From contig NZ_KK853997.1 in NCBI RefSeq assembly GCF_000696185.1, positions 640,771 to 681,862 on the forward strand: a stretch of DNA of 41,092 nucleotides, read 5' to 3'. Shown piece after piece: positions 1-8,847 of the stretch (positions are counted from its first letter, which is position 1; every line of letters begins with the position of its first letter). Position numbers and translations under genes: made by a program. The notes below the pieces were generated by a model, which saw nothing but the letters and a program-made list of their open reading frames with translations, was not told the origin of the DNA and did no database searches. The stretch comes from Kitasatospora cheerisanensis KCTC 2395. Its GTDB lineage: Bacteria > Actinomycetota > Actinomycetes > Streptomycetales > Streptomycetaceae.

Positions 1-571
1 TGGAGGCGCTGGTGGCCCGGGTCGAGGACGAGCTCGGGCCGGTGGAGGTGCTGGTGAACGTCGCGGGCGTGCTGCGCCCCTCGCCCGCGTTGGAGATCGC
101 CGACGCCGACTGGCAGCACACCTTCGCCGTCAACACCACCGGCGTGCTGCACACCTGCCGGGCCGTCGGCCGCCGGATGTCCGCCCGCGGCGGCGGCGCG
201 ATCGTCACCGTCGGCTCCAACGCCGCGGGCGTGCCGCGCACCGGCATGGCCGCGTACGCCGCGTCGAAGGCCGCCACCGCCATGTTCGTGCGCTGCCTGG
301 GCCTGGAGCTCGCCGCCGCCGGCGTGCGCTGCAACCTGGTCTCCCCGGCTCCACCGACACCGCCATGCAGCGCGCGCTGTGGACCGACCCCGAGGCCGAA
401 CTCCGCGTCCTGCGCGGCGACCCGGCCGGCTACCGGGTCGGCATCCCGCTCGGCCGGCTCGCCGCCCCCGAGGACATCGCCGAGGCCGTCGCCTTCCTGG
501 CGAGCGACCGCGCCCGGCACATCACCATGCACGACCTGTACGTGGACGGCGGCGCGACGCTGCGCGCCTGA
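1..571 (+). CDS. entA: 2,3-dihydro-2,3-dihydroxybenzoate dehydrogenase, EntA-like (5'-partial, one frameshift)
   Basis: This short-chain dehydrogenase should oxidise 2,3-dihydro-2,3-dihydroxybenzoate to DHB with NAD+, the last step of DHB synthesis. The Rossmann N-terminus lies before the window. Visible are the NVAG strand, the catalytic serine region (TVGSNAAG), the YAASK catalytic Tyr-Lys motif and the C-terminal end with [12 protein letters not shown]. The reading frame changes at about 343-346, where a run of four C should probably be five: restoring one base joins the first part (codons from position 3) to the frame that ends with TGA at 569-571 and recreates the expected SPGSTDT segment. 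The operon context (isochorismate synthase, DHB ligase and isochorismatase directly downstream) supports EntA rather than a generic SDR. The frameshift is most likely a sequence error. Confidence 0.85.
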   Translation, partial: GGAGGPGRGRARAGGGAGERRGRAAPLARVGDRRRRLAAHLRRQHHRRAAHLPGRRPPDVRPRRRRDRHRRLQRRGRAAHRHGRVRRVEGRHRHVRALPGPGARRRRRALQPGLPGSTDTAMQRALWTDPEAELRVLRGDPAGYRVGIPLGRLAAPEDIAEAVAFLASDRARHITMHDLYVDGGATLRA

Positions 572-631
572 CACCCCCTCACCTCCCCTCTCCCCGCGGG
601 CCGCCCCCCGCGCGCCCTCGCCTGTGCAAGT

Positions 632-656
632 GCCGACGCGCCCCGTCCGCGTCGGC
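632..656 (+). other. perfect 9-bp inverted repeat between entA and entC
   Basis: The arms gccgacgcg (632-640) and cgcgtcggc (648-656) are exact reverse complements with a 7-nt loop. They sit in the 98-nt gap between entA and entC, directly before the entC ribosome binding region (cggagcagc before ATG 670). No T-run follows. It could be an intra-operon attenuator, a partial terminator or an mRNA processing or stability element. This gap stands out because entC-entE and isochorismatase-argA overlap by 4 nt. Confidence 0.5.
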
Positions 657-669
657 GGAACGGAGCAGC

Positions 670-1829
670 ATGACCACCGCCTCCGAGCTTCGGCCGCCCG
701 CGGCGGCGACCGGCAGCGACCTGCTGGCCGCCTACCGGCCCGGGCCGGACCGCGCCCTGCTCGCCACGCCCACCCGCACGCTGCTCGCCGAGGGCGTGCA
801 CCGCCTCGTCGACGACCCGTCGACGGCCGCCCGGGCACTGGCCGGGGCCCGGCCGGACGGCGGGCGGCGGCTGCTGGTCGGGGCGATCCCGTTCGCGCCC
901 GACGCCCCGGCCCGGCTGTTCGTGCCGGAGCGGGTCCGCACCGCCGGGCCGGTCCCGGCGGGCGGGTCCGCCGCGCCGGTCGCCTCGCCGGGCTGGCGGA
1001 GCCGCCCGGTGCCGGAGCCGGACGGCTACCGGTCCGCGGTCGCGGAGGCCGTGCGGCGCCTGGCCGGTGACTCCCCGTTGGAGAAGGTGGTGCTGGCCCG
1101 CACCCTGGAGCTGACCTCGCCGGGCGGCGCGGACCTGGCCGCGATGGCCTCCCGCCTGGTGCACCGCGACCCGTACGGCTACACCTTCGCGGTGCCCGCG
1201 GGCGGCAGCGCCACCCTGATCGGCGCCAGCCCGGAGCTGCTGGTGTCGCGGCGCGGCGAGCGGGTGGTGTCCAACCCGCTCGCGGGCTCGGCGGCCCGCA
1301 GCGCCGACCCGGTCGAGGACCTCCGCCGGGCGGAGGAACTGCTGCACTCGGAGAAGGACCTGGCCGAGCACGCCTTCGTGGCGGACGCGGTGCGCGCCGC
1401 CCTCGCCCCGTACTGCGCCGAGCTGATCGTGCCGGAGCGGCCGACGCTGCTGCGCACCGCCGCGATGTGGCACCTGTCCAGCACCGTCACCGGCATCCTG
1501 CGCGAACCGTCCACCAGCGCCCTGGAGTTGGCGCTCGCCCTGCATCCGACGCCGGCGGTCTGCGGCACCCCGACCGACCGGGCCCGGGCCGCGATCGGCG
1601 AACTGGAGCCGTTCGACCGGGGCCTGTACACCGGCGTGGTGGGCTGGGGCGACGCCGCCGGCGACGGCGAGTGGGTGGTGACGCTGCGCTGCGCCGAGGC
1701 GGACGGCGACCGGCTGCGGCTGTTCGCGGGCGCGGGCGTGGTCGCCGCCTCCGACCCGGAGCTCGAACTCGCCGAGACCTCCGCCAAGTTCCGCACCTTC
1801 CTGCACGTGCTCGGCCTGGAGGACGCCCG

Positions 1830-1833
<4 letters not shown>
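670..1833 (+). CDS. entC: isochorismate synthase (EntC/DhbC-like)
   Basis: It converts chorismate to isochorismate in a Mg2+-dependent reaction, committing chorismate to DHB. The 387-residue length is normal for the EntC/DhbC family. Recognisable chorismate-binding motifs are EKVVLAR (general-base Lys, about residue 139), [34 protein letters not shown] and [12 protein letters not shown]. The start at ATG 670 is chosen because it follows a purine-rich GGAACGGAGC stretch and gives the usual family N-terminus; an open frame runs further upstream to 379 but overlaps entA in a non-coding frame. The stop codon overlaps the entE start by 4 nt (ATGA), so the two are probably translationally coupled. 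The context excludes menaquinone MenF. Confidence 0.93.
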
Positions 1834-3422
<1,589 letters not shown>

Positions 3423-3446
3423 CGCCCCACCAGAAAGGCACTCCCC

Positions 3447-4088
3447 ATGGCGCTTCCCGCCATCGCGCCCTACCCGCTGCCCACCGAGCTCCCGCCCCGG
3501 CGCGTCCCCTGGCAGGTCGATCCGTCCCGGGCCGCGCTGCTGGTGCACGACCTCCAGCAGTACTTCCTGGACGCCTTCCCCGCCGCCGGCCCCCCGCTGG
3601 AACCGGTCCTCGCCAACACCGCCCGCACCCTCGCCTGGGCCCGGGCCGCCGGCATGCCGGTCTTCTACTCGCACCAGCAGGGCGGCCAGACCCCCGAACA
3701 GCGCGGCCTGCAACGGGACTTCTGGGGCCCCGGGCTGCCCGCCGACGAGCGCGCGCAGTCCATGCCCGCCGCGATCGCCCCCGAACCCGGCGACCGCCTC
3801 GTCCTCAAGTGGAAGTACAGCGCGTTCGCCCGCACCGACCTCGCCGAACAGCTCGCCGCGCTCGGCCGCGACCAACTGGTCGTCGTCGGCGTCTACGCCC
3901 ACATCGGCGTCCAGCTGACCGCCGCCGACGCCTGGCAGCGCGACCTGCGGGCCTTCGTGGTCGCCGACGCCGTCGCCGACTTCTCCGCCGAACACCACCG
4001 GGAGGCACTGCGCTGGACGGCCGGCAAGTGCGCCGTCGTCCTCAGCACCGACGAACTCACCGGCCCCGCACCGGCCCTGGCCCGATGA
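3447..4088 (+). CDS. isochorismatase, single-domain (no aryl carrier domain)
   Basis: It hydrolyses the vinyl ether of isochorismate to 2,3-dihydro-2,3-dihydroxybenzoate and pyruvate. At 213 aa it covers only the hydrolase domain of EntB (about 285 aa); the C-terminal aryl carrier domain is absent. Catalytic candidates are Asp35 (LVHDLQQYF) and Lys121 (LKWKYSAF). The GVYAHIGV loop has Val155 where E. coli EntB has Cys, as in the phenazine enzyme PhzD (family knowledge). GPGLPADE and ADFSAEHH fit this subfamily. A ribosome binding site (agaaagg) lies 8 nt before ATG 3447. The stop overlaps the next gene by 4 nt. The DHB operon context makes EntB function far more likely than phenazine synthesis. 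Confidence 0.9.
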   Translation: MALPAIAPYPLPTELPPRRVPWQVDPSRAALLVHDLQQYFLDAFPAAGPPLEPVLANTARTLAWARAAGMPVFYSHQQGGQTPEQRGLQRDFWGPGLPADERAQSMPAAIAPEPGDRLVLKWKYSAFARTDLAEQLAALGRDQLVVVGVYAHIGVQLTAADAWQRDLRAFVVADAVADFSAEHHREALRWTAGKCAVVLSTDELTGPAPALAR

Positions 4089-4556
4089 CCGCCACCGCGA
4101 CGCCCGTCGCCGTCCGCACCGACTTCCGCGACGCCGGCGCGCTGTACGACCTGTCGCTGCCGTTCCTGCGCTCCGGCGCGCTACGGCCGCGCACGCTCGA
4201 CGACTACCGGCACACCCCGACGCCTTCTTCGTCGTCCGCGGGCCCGCCGGCCTCGACGCCTGCGCGGCCCTGCGCCACCTCCCCACCACCCCGGCCACCC
4301 GCCCACCGGCGTCCTGCACAACCTCTGCGTCCGCGCCGACCGCCAGGGCCACGGCCTCGGCTCCCTCCTGATCGACGCCGTCCTCGGCCACGCCCGCCGC
4401 ACCGGCCTCCGCACCGTCCTCGCCGCCACCACCGGCGCCGCGACCCTCTTCGACCAGCACGCCTTCGCCCGGATCCCCCCGACCGCCGCGCCCCCGGCCT
4501 GGGCCGCCGAACTCGACCCGGCCCGCGGCTCCCGCGTCTTCCGCCGCCTGCTCTGA
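4085..4556 (+). CDS. ArgA-like GNAT N-acetyltransferase (two frameshifts)
   Basis: After restoring one base near 4215-4218 (CCCC run) and one near 4302, the gene reads as 157 aa (472 + 2 nt divides by three). The translation follows the C-terminal acetyltransferase domain of N-acetylglutamate synthase ArgA: a LYDLSLPFLRSGALR segment like the ArgA N-acetyltransferase start, ACAALRHLP, the acetyl-CoA loop RADRQGHGLGSLL, TVLAATTG, and a C-terminal RGSRVFRRLL like the ArgA end. The predicted reaction is acetyl-CoA + glutamate to N-acetylglutamate, the first step to ornithine. ATG 4085 overlaps the isochorismatase stop (ATGA), so it belongs to the DHB operon. Since the NRPS is predicted to use several Orn/hOrn units, a precursor-supply role is inferred. 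Another amino-acid acetyltransferase activity is possible. Confidence 0.68.
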
Positions 4557-4558
4557 CC

Positions 4559-4822
4559 TCACCTGCGCAGGTAGCGGCCCCAGATCAGCGCCTTCCGGTA
4601 CGGCCCGTCCCCGTCGCCGTCGAACTCCGGCTCGTCGAACCGCACCCAGTACGCCAACTCGCCCTCCCGGGCGTGCTCGTGGTCGACGGGCTCGGGGGCG
4701 CCCAGCTCATCGACGGTGCCCCGGAACTCCCGCTGCCACGGCCCCCCGCGCGCCGGATCACGGACCACCGTGACCCGGGTGCCGGGCGCCAGTGCCCCGG
4801 CCGGCCAGTTGTCTCCAGTCAT
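4559..4822 (-). CDS. small conserved protein, SH3-like barrel predicted (function unknown)
   Basis: The 87-residue protein begins at ATG 4822 and ends 3 nt from the convergent argA-like gene. It is rich in acidic and aromatic residues, with GTRVTVVRDP, WQREFRGTVD, ELAYWVRFDEP and a C-terminal KALIWGRYLRR. The alternation of short beta-like stretches suggests a small barrel. Similar Streptomyces proteins are, from memory, sometimes labelled ferrous iron transport protein A, but I see no feature that proves iron transport. It has no signal peptide or membrane segment and its relation to the siderophore genes is unclear. Confidence 0.6.
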   Translation of the reverse strand: MTGDNWPAGALAPGTRVTVVRDPARGGPWQREFRGTVDELGAPEPVDHEHAREGELAYWVRFDEPEFDGDGDGPYRKALIWGRYLRR

Positions 4823-5052
4823 CCGACCAGCGTTCCGTGACGGGCCGTCAGCCGTCTACCCGAATTAACCGCCCGGGGCGACGGCCTCAGCAGTTGCGGA
4901 CGGCCCGGACGGAGCCCCACGGGCGGTACCCGGTGCGGAGCGTCCGCCCGCGCCGGCGGCGGGCTCACCCCCGAGCAGTGGCGCTCCTTCCTGCCGGGCC
5001 TCCGCTACCGGGAATCCTGCCCATCACCCCGCCGCTCCGACGGATCGTCAAC

Positions 5053-5058
5053 TAACCT
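5053..5058 (+). promoter_or_regulatory. TANNNT -10 box of a probable leaderless transcript
   Basis: TAACCT ends 7 nt before ATG 5066, the spacing expected for a -10 box whose transcript begins at the start codon. There is no convincing Shine-Dalgarno sequence before this ATG (cttccgccc). No clear -35 box is seen. The rest of the gap 4823-5052 shows no gene or strong repeat. Confidence 0.4.
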
Positions 5059-5065
5059 TCCGCCC

Positions 5066-5638
5066 ATGGGAGAGCTGATAGTGATCCGGCACGGCCAGAC
5101 CGAGTGGAGCCTCACCGGCCGGCACGCGGGGCGCACCGACGTCCCCCTGACCCCGGCCGGCGAGGCCTCCGCCCGGGCGCTCGCGCCGCGCCTCGCCGAG
5201 CGCCGCCCGGTCGCCGTCCTCTCCAGCCCGCTCGGCCGCGCGCTGCGCACCGCCGAACTCGCGGGCCTCACCGGTGTCCGGCCCGACCCCGACCTGCTGG
5301 AGTGGGACTACGGCGGCTACGAGGGCCTGACGGCCGAGCAGATCGACGAGCTCCGTCCCGGCTGGGACCTGTGGCGCGACGGCGTCACCCACCCCGGCGA
5401 GACCCTCGACCAGGTCGCCGCCCGCACCGACGCCGTCCTCGCCAGGATCCGCCCCCTCCTCGCCCACGGCGACGTCGCCGTGGTCGCCCACGGCCACCTC
5501 GCCCGCATCCTCGCCGCCCGCTGGCTCGGCCTCCCCCCGATCACCGCCGGCCACCTCGGCCACCCCCACCCCGGCACCCTGGGCATCCTCGGCACCGAGC
5601 ACGGCAAACCCGTCCTCACTGCGTGGAACCTCCCGTAG
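5066..5638 (+). CDS. histidine phosphatase family protein
   Basis: This is a compact phosphoglycerate-mutase-like phosphatase of 190 aa. The phospho-acceptor motif IRHGQTEW lies at residues 6-13, with LTPAG following, SSPLGRALRTAE as the second arginine motif, LLEWDYGGYEGL around the acidic catalytic residue and VVAHGHLARIL carrying the second catalytic His. No signal peptide is present, so it should be cytoplasmic; the substrate cannot be told. It is divergent from the gene at 4559-4822 and convergent with the one at 5648-6031, and looks unconnected with siderophore synthesis. Confidence 0.88.
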   Translation: MGELIVIRHGQTEWSLTGRHAGRTDVPLTPAGEASARALAPRLAERRPVAVLSSPLGRALRTAELAGLTGVRPDPDLLEWDYGGYEGLTAEQIDELRPGWDLWRDGVTHPGETLDQVAARTDAVLARIRPLLAHGDVAVVAHGHLARILAARWLGLPPITAGHLGHPHPGTLGILGTEHGKPVLTAWNLP

Positions 5639-5645
5639 CCGAGCG

Positions 5646-5665
5646 GGTCAACGGCCCGTTCGACC
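5646..5665. terminator. possible bidirectional terminator hairpin between convergent genes
   Basis: GGTC-AACG (5646-5653) can pair with CGTT-c-GACC (5657-5665) around a 3-nt loop with one bulged C. It lies between the ends of two convergent genes and overlaps the stop of the minus-strand gene. No T-tract follows, as is common in high-GC actinomycetes. Confidence 0.35.
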
Positions 5666-6031
5666 GGGCATGCCGCCGTGCGGGCTGTTGACCAGCAGGG
5701 GGACCGAGTCCTCGGTCAGGTAGGGGTGGCCGGGGTGGGGGTCGAGGTGCAGGTGGCCGCCGTCGTCCGCGTCGGCCATCGCCCGGAGGTTCGCCGCCAG
5801 GACGGCCCGGGCGGGGGCGTCGCCCTCGATCGCCAGGACGCGGCCCCCGGCGTCCACCCGGGTGAGCACGCCGGGGCCGTCCGTCGCCGTCACCTCGACG
5901 GCCGTCAACCCCGGCCCGGTGACGGCGAGGCGGCCCGTGCCGGCGGCCACGGCCGCGGCGAGTGCGGCCAGTTCCTCCGCCGTGCCTTCGACGTCGATCT
6001 CGCCGTACCCGGGGTCGCCGGTCAGTCGCAT
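5648..6031 (-). CDS. hypothetical protein, Imm32-like
   Basis: The 127-residue cytoplasmic protein starts at ATG 6031, preceded on its strand by GGGAGCGG. Its start MRLTGDPGYGEIDVEG and the C-terminal HLHLDPHPGHPYLTEDSVPLLVN segment recall the immunity-protein-32 family as I remember it (a HPYL..SVPL ending). No toxin gene is visible next to it, so an immunity role is not supported by context. It lies 26 nt downstream of the gene at 6058-6822 in the same direction and is probably co-transcribed. The long open frame upstream of 6031 in the same phase is a shadow of that neighbour. Confidence 0.6.
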   Translation of the reverse strand: MRLTGDPGYGEIDVEGTAEELAALAAAVAAGTGRLAVTGPGLTAVEVTATDGPGVLTRVDAGGRVLAIEGDAPARAVLAANLRAMADADDGGHLHLDPHPGHPYLTEDSVPLLVNSPHGGMPGRTGR

Positions 6032-6057
6032 GTCCGCTCCCGGTTCCTCACGGCCCG

Positions 6058-6822
6058 TCAGCCCGGAAGCTGCTTGCTGACGGCTTCGGTCAGCGGCTGG
6101 AGGCGGGCCGACAGCTTGTCGAACTCGGCGGTCCGGCCGTCGGACCACTGGCCCGCGCCGATGAGCAGTCCGTGGCCGTAGGCGGCGAAGCCCTGGACGA
6201 GGCCGCTGTCGGCGGGCAGTTCGCGCAGCCCGGAGTCCTTGGGCGGGAGTTGGACGGCGACCTGGTGGGCCTCGGGGTGGCTCGCCAGCACGGTCAGCAG
6301 GTGCGGGATGTCGGCCGGGTCCTTCATCGTGAGCAGCGCCAGGTTGTACTGGTTGCCGTCGCCGTCCCTGTACAGCGCCAGGCCGACGCCGGCACAGCCG
6401 TGACCCTGGGTGATCAGCCCGGCGAGGGCCGGCGCGACGGTGTCCGGGCCGGTGCAGTGCGGAGTGCTCGTCTTCGCCACCAGCGTGTAGCCCTGCACCT
6501 GGCCCGGGAAGACCGTGAGCGGGATCGCCTCGACCGGAACCCCGGCCGCGGCCGAGGGGGTTGCCGCCGTAGCGGCGGACGGGGAGCCGGCCGCCACGGT
6601 CGGGTTCGGGTGCTGCTCCGCGGGGCGGAACGCGTACGCCGCGGCGCCCGCCGCCGCGAGCAGGACGGCCGCGGCGGGGAGCACCAGCCACCGCCGCGAG
6701 CGGCGCGGCGGCGCGGCCGCCCGGGCGCGCTCGGCGGCGCTCGGCTCCCGGACGGCGTCGTTCTTCTCGTACTCCCGGAGGAACTCGGCCCACAGGTCGT
6801 CGCTCGGCTCTTGCGTGGTCAC
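6058..6822 (-). CDS. membrane-anchored hypothetical protein
   Basis: The 254-aa protein starts at GTG 6822. An acidic cytoplasmic N-terminus (DDLWAEFLREYEKND) and a basic stretch (PPRRSRR) precede one hydrophobic segment at about residues 44-66 (WLVLPAAAVLLAAAGAAAYAF). A Ser/Thr/Ala/Pro-rich linker follows, then an extracytoplasmic domain of about 160 residues with two cysteines (PHCTG, GHGCAG) that could form a disulfide. The layout resembles the single-pass proteins common next to regulators in Streptomyces, but no catalytic motif is recognisable and no sigma-factor partner is present. Family unknown. Confidence 0.7.
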   Translation of the reverse strand: MTTQEPSDDLWAEFLREYEKNDAVREPSAAERARAAAPPRRSRRWLVLPAAAVLLAAAGAAAYAFRPAEQHPNPTVAAGSPSAATAATPSAAAGVPVEAIPLTVFPGQVQGYTLVAKTSTPHCTGPDTVAPALAGLITQGHGCAGVGLALYRDGDGNQYNLALLTMKDPADIPHLLTVLASHPEAHQVAVQLPPKDSGLRELPADSGLVQGFAAYGHGLLIGAGQWSDGRTAEFDKLSARLQPLTEAVSKQLPG

Positions 6823-6831
6823 AGCCCCCAG

Positions 6832-6849
6832 ACCTTAGTGATCATCACT
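6832..6849. promoter_or_regulatory. divergent promoter region with a 13-bp palindrome
   Basis: AGTGATcATCACT (6837-6849) is a perfect 6+1+6 palindrome. On the minus strand it abuts TAAGGT (6837-6832), a -10-like hexamer 9 nt before GTG 6822. The palindrome would therefore cover the promoter of the minus-strand gene, as an operator would. The regulator is unknown; the HTH protein at 7425-8192 is a nearby candidate. Confidence 0.38.
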
Positions 6850-6928
6850 GCCCTTGGGAAGCCGCACCCCGGCCGTCCGTGCGCACGCCACCGGCCGCCG
6901 GGCCGGAAACCCGCTTGCGCCACTGACC

Positions 6929-6934
6929 TAGGGT
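6929..6934 (+). promoter_or_regulatory. TANNNT -10 box, probable leaderless transcript
   Basis: TAGGGT ends 8 nt before ATG 6943, and there is no Shine-Dalgarno sequence in the intervening ttccgggt. This fits a leaderless actinomycete promoter. No convincing -35 box is seen. Confidence 0.4.
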
Positions 6935-6942
6935 TTCCGGGT

Positions 6943-7413
6943 ATGAACACCGCGCTCCGTCTCGAACCCCTCACCCCGGCCAACCTCGACGCCGCGATCG
7001 CCCTGAAGGTGCGGCCCGATCAGGAACACCTGGTCGACCCGGTGGTGAAGTCGCTCGCCGAGGCGTACGTGCACCCGGGTGTGGCGTGGCCCCGGCTCAT
7101 CGTGGACGGCGACCGGCCGGTCGGTTTCCTGATGGCCTTCCTCGACATCGACTTCGCGGGCGACGGCACCGGCACCGACATCCGCTCCGGCCTCTGGCGC
7201 CTCAACATCGCCGCCGGTGAACAGGGCCGCGGCTACGGCCGGTTCGCGGTCCGGGCCGTCGCCGACGAGATCCGCCGCCGCGGCGGCACCCGGATGACCA
7301 CCACCTGGCACATCGGCGAGGACGGCCCCGAGGCCTTCTACCTCGCACTCGGTTTCCGCCCCACCGGCGAACTCAGCGGCGGCGAACGCGTCGCCGAACT
7401 CGACCTGATTTGA
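6943..7413 (+). CDS. GNAT family N-acetyltransferase, BltD/spermidine acetyltransferase-like
   Basis: The 156-aa single-domain acetyltransferase has the family N-terminal block LKVRPDQEHLV..VVKSLAEAYV, resembling diamine acetyltransferases of the BltD type, then LWRLNIAAGEQGRGYGRFAVRAV, whose QGRGYGR is the acetyl-CoA pyrophosphate loop, and a C-terminal FYLALGF motif. A polyamine or similar amine is the likely acceptor, but specificity cannot be read. The start follows a leaderless-type TAGGGT box. It is divergent from the membrane protein and convergent with the HTH gene, with no evident tie to iron uptake. Confidence 0.83.
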   Translation: MNTALRLEPLTPANLDAAIALKVRPDQEHLVDPVVKSLAEAYVHPGVAWPRLIVDGDRPVGFLMAFLDIDFAGDGTGTDIRSGLWRLNIAAGEQGRGYGRFAVRAVADEIRRRGGTRMTTTWHIGEDGPEAFYLALGFRPTGELSGGERVAELDLI

Positions 7414-7424
7414 CCCCGGTCCCG

Positions 7425-8192
7425 TCAGCCCCGCGCGACCCCGTCCCGGAGCTTCGCACCCACCGCGTCCACCGTCTCCGCGACGCCCGCCAGTTGGGCG
7501 TCCGAGAGGCGGCGGGCCGACCAGATCAGGGCCACCGCGTCCGTGACCTCCGGCCCCGGGGGCGGGAGCGGCCCGGACAGGGCGATGCCCGTCAGCGCGG
7601 ACAGGTCGCCGGGGTCCATCCCCAGCAGGGTGGCGAAGTCGGCGGCCAGATCGGGCGTCAGTTCCTCCTCCGCCCGGCCGATCAGCCCGTAGGTGCTCGG
7701 CGACAGGTAACTGGGCGTCAGGTACGCCATGGTGTACGCCAGCCCGAACAGGTCGAGGTTCCGGTTCAGCGCCATCCGGACGACCTTGGCGCCCGCCCCC
7801 TTACCGCGGGGCTCCCCCGTCGGGCGCTCGGGCGCGGTCGTCCGCTCCTCCTGCGGCAAGGACCGCACCAGCTCCAGCAGTCCGGCCCTCTCATCGGCGG
7901 GAAGGCCGAGCAGGTCCCGGACGATCCAGTGCACGCGGCGCCCGGCCCTGCTCTCCAGCGGTTTCAGGTCCAGCGGGACGCGCACTCCCGCCAGTACGAA
8001 CAGGTCCGCCGTCCGCAGCCCCAGCGCGGGGGCGAGGCGCCGCACCAGCGCATCGCTCGGCCCTGCACCCTCCAGCACGGCGGTCACCCGCGCTGCCGGG
8101 ACTCCCGCGGTGCCCGCGAGTTCCGCGACGGTGAGCGCGCGCCGGGCCAGCAGGCGGGTCAGCGCCGGGCCGAATTCCAGAGGCTCCGTCAT
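7425..8192 (-). CDS. HTH (XRE-like) transcriptional regulator
   Basis: The 255-aa protein has an N-terminal helix-turn-helix-like segment at about residues 8-60 (LTRLLARRALTVAELAGTAGVPAARVTAVLEG, then LAPALGLRTADLFVLAG), typical of XRE-fold regulators. A linker of charged residues (ERTTAPERPTGEPRGKG) joins it to a C-terminal domain of about 110 residues with a second region resembling that fold (LDLFGLAYTMAYLTPSYLSPSTYG, LAADFATLLGMDPGDLSALTGI). No catalytic residues are seen. It starts at ATG 8192, 21 nt after the truncated hydrolase. Its targets are unknown; it may control its own island rather than the siderophore genes, which have iron boxes. Confidence 0.72.
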   Translation of the reverse strand: MTEPLEFGPALTRLLARRALTVAELAGTAGVPAARVTAVLEGAGPSDALVRRLAPALGLRTADLFVLAGVRVPLDLKPLESRAGRRVHWIVRDLLGLPADERAGLLELVRSLPQEERTTAPERPTGEPRGKGAGAKVVRMALNRNLDLFGLAYTMAYLTPSYLSPSTYGLIGRAEEELTPDLAADFATLLGMDPGDLSALTGIALSGPLPPPGPEVTDAVALIWSARRLSDAQLAGVAETVDAVGAKLRDGVARG

Positions 8193-8199
8193 CTGCCGC

Positions 8200-8205
8200 A
8201 GCTTA
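8200..8205 (-). promoter_or_regulatory. TANNNT -10 box before the HTH gene
   Basis: On the minus strand TAAGCT is followed after 7 nt (gcggcag) by ATG 8192. The box sits in the 21-nt gap after the truncated hydrolase, so the regulator probably has its own leaderless promoter. Confidence 0.38.
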
Positions 8206-8213
8206 GTGGCCCG

Positions 8214-8789
8214 TCAGGGCTGGTGGACCATCTCCGGGAAGCGTGCGGAGGGGCCGTCCAGGAGGTGGGTGTCGTGGCCGCGCAGCCAGTGGTCGAAGAA
8301 GGCGGCGACGTAGGTGCGGGTGGCGAGCACCGCGCGGTCGGGGCGGATGTCGCCGATGTCGTTGCGCAGCGTCCCGGGGGCGATCGCGCCCTGGCGGGCG
8401 AGTTGTGGCAGCAGGGTTTCGGCGTCGGTGTAGGAGCCGTGGCGGGAGCCGTCGAGGGTGAAGTCGGCGTGCCAGCCGGTGCTGTGCTTCCACAGGGCGT
8501 CCCAGCCGGGCTGCTGCTGGTGCGGGCCGGAGTCGTCGGCGCGGGTGCCGAGCAGCAGGAACGGCCGGTCGAGTCCCTGCTCGGCGACGTCGGTGAGGTG
8601 GACGCCGGTGCGGCCGTCCGGGCCGGGGAAGTGCAGTTGTCCGTCCATGTTGACGGCGGCGGCGATCCGGGGGTCGTCGTGCATGGCCTGGAGGGCGGTC
8701 GAGCCGCCGCCGGAGTGGCCGACCATGCCCATCCGGTCGAGGTCGAGCGCGGCCGCGAGGCCGGGCGGCAGGGTGCCCGGGGAGCCAAC
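8214..8789 (-). pseudogene. 5'-truncated alpha/beta hydrolase (PAF-acetylhydrolase/lipase-like)
   Basis: The open frame begins directly after a TGA at 8790-8792 and starts in mid-domain: GSPGTLPPGLAAALDLDR leads into the nucleophile elbow GHSGGGS. The C-terminal half is intact, with AVNMDGQLHF, RPFLLLGTRADDS, the presumed catalytic His in GSRHGSYTD, and FFDHWLRG. Related lipases and PAF acetylhydrolases have a further N-terminal half (signal peptide and first beta strands) that cannot be found in any frame upstream before the permease gene at 8848. ATG 8732 could start a 172-aa remnant, but this would lack the core of the fold. The break lies exactly where the main siderophore operon ends. 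Confidence 0.72.
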
Positions 8790-8847
8790 TCATCCGGGGC
8801 TACCCCGGTATGACGCTCCGGCGGGTCCGCGTCGGCCGCCGCCTCCG

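Noticed and set aside
3447..4088. PhzD of a phenazine pathway
   Set aside because: The PhzD-like Val is suggestive, but no other phenazine genes are present and all neighbours belong to DHB synthesis.
4792..5055. Plus-strand frame of 87 aa before the histidine phosphatase
   Set aside because: Overlaps the small minus-strand gene, is Arg/Pro-rich, and contains the predicted -10 box at 5053-5058.
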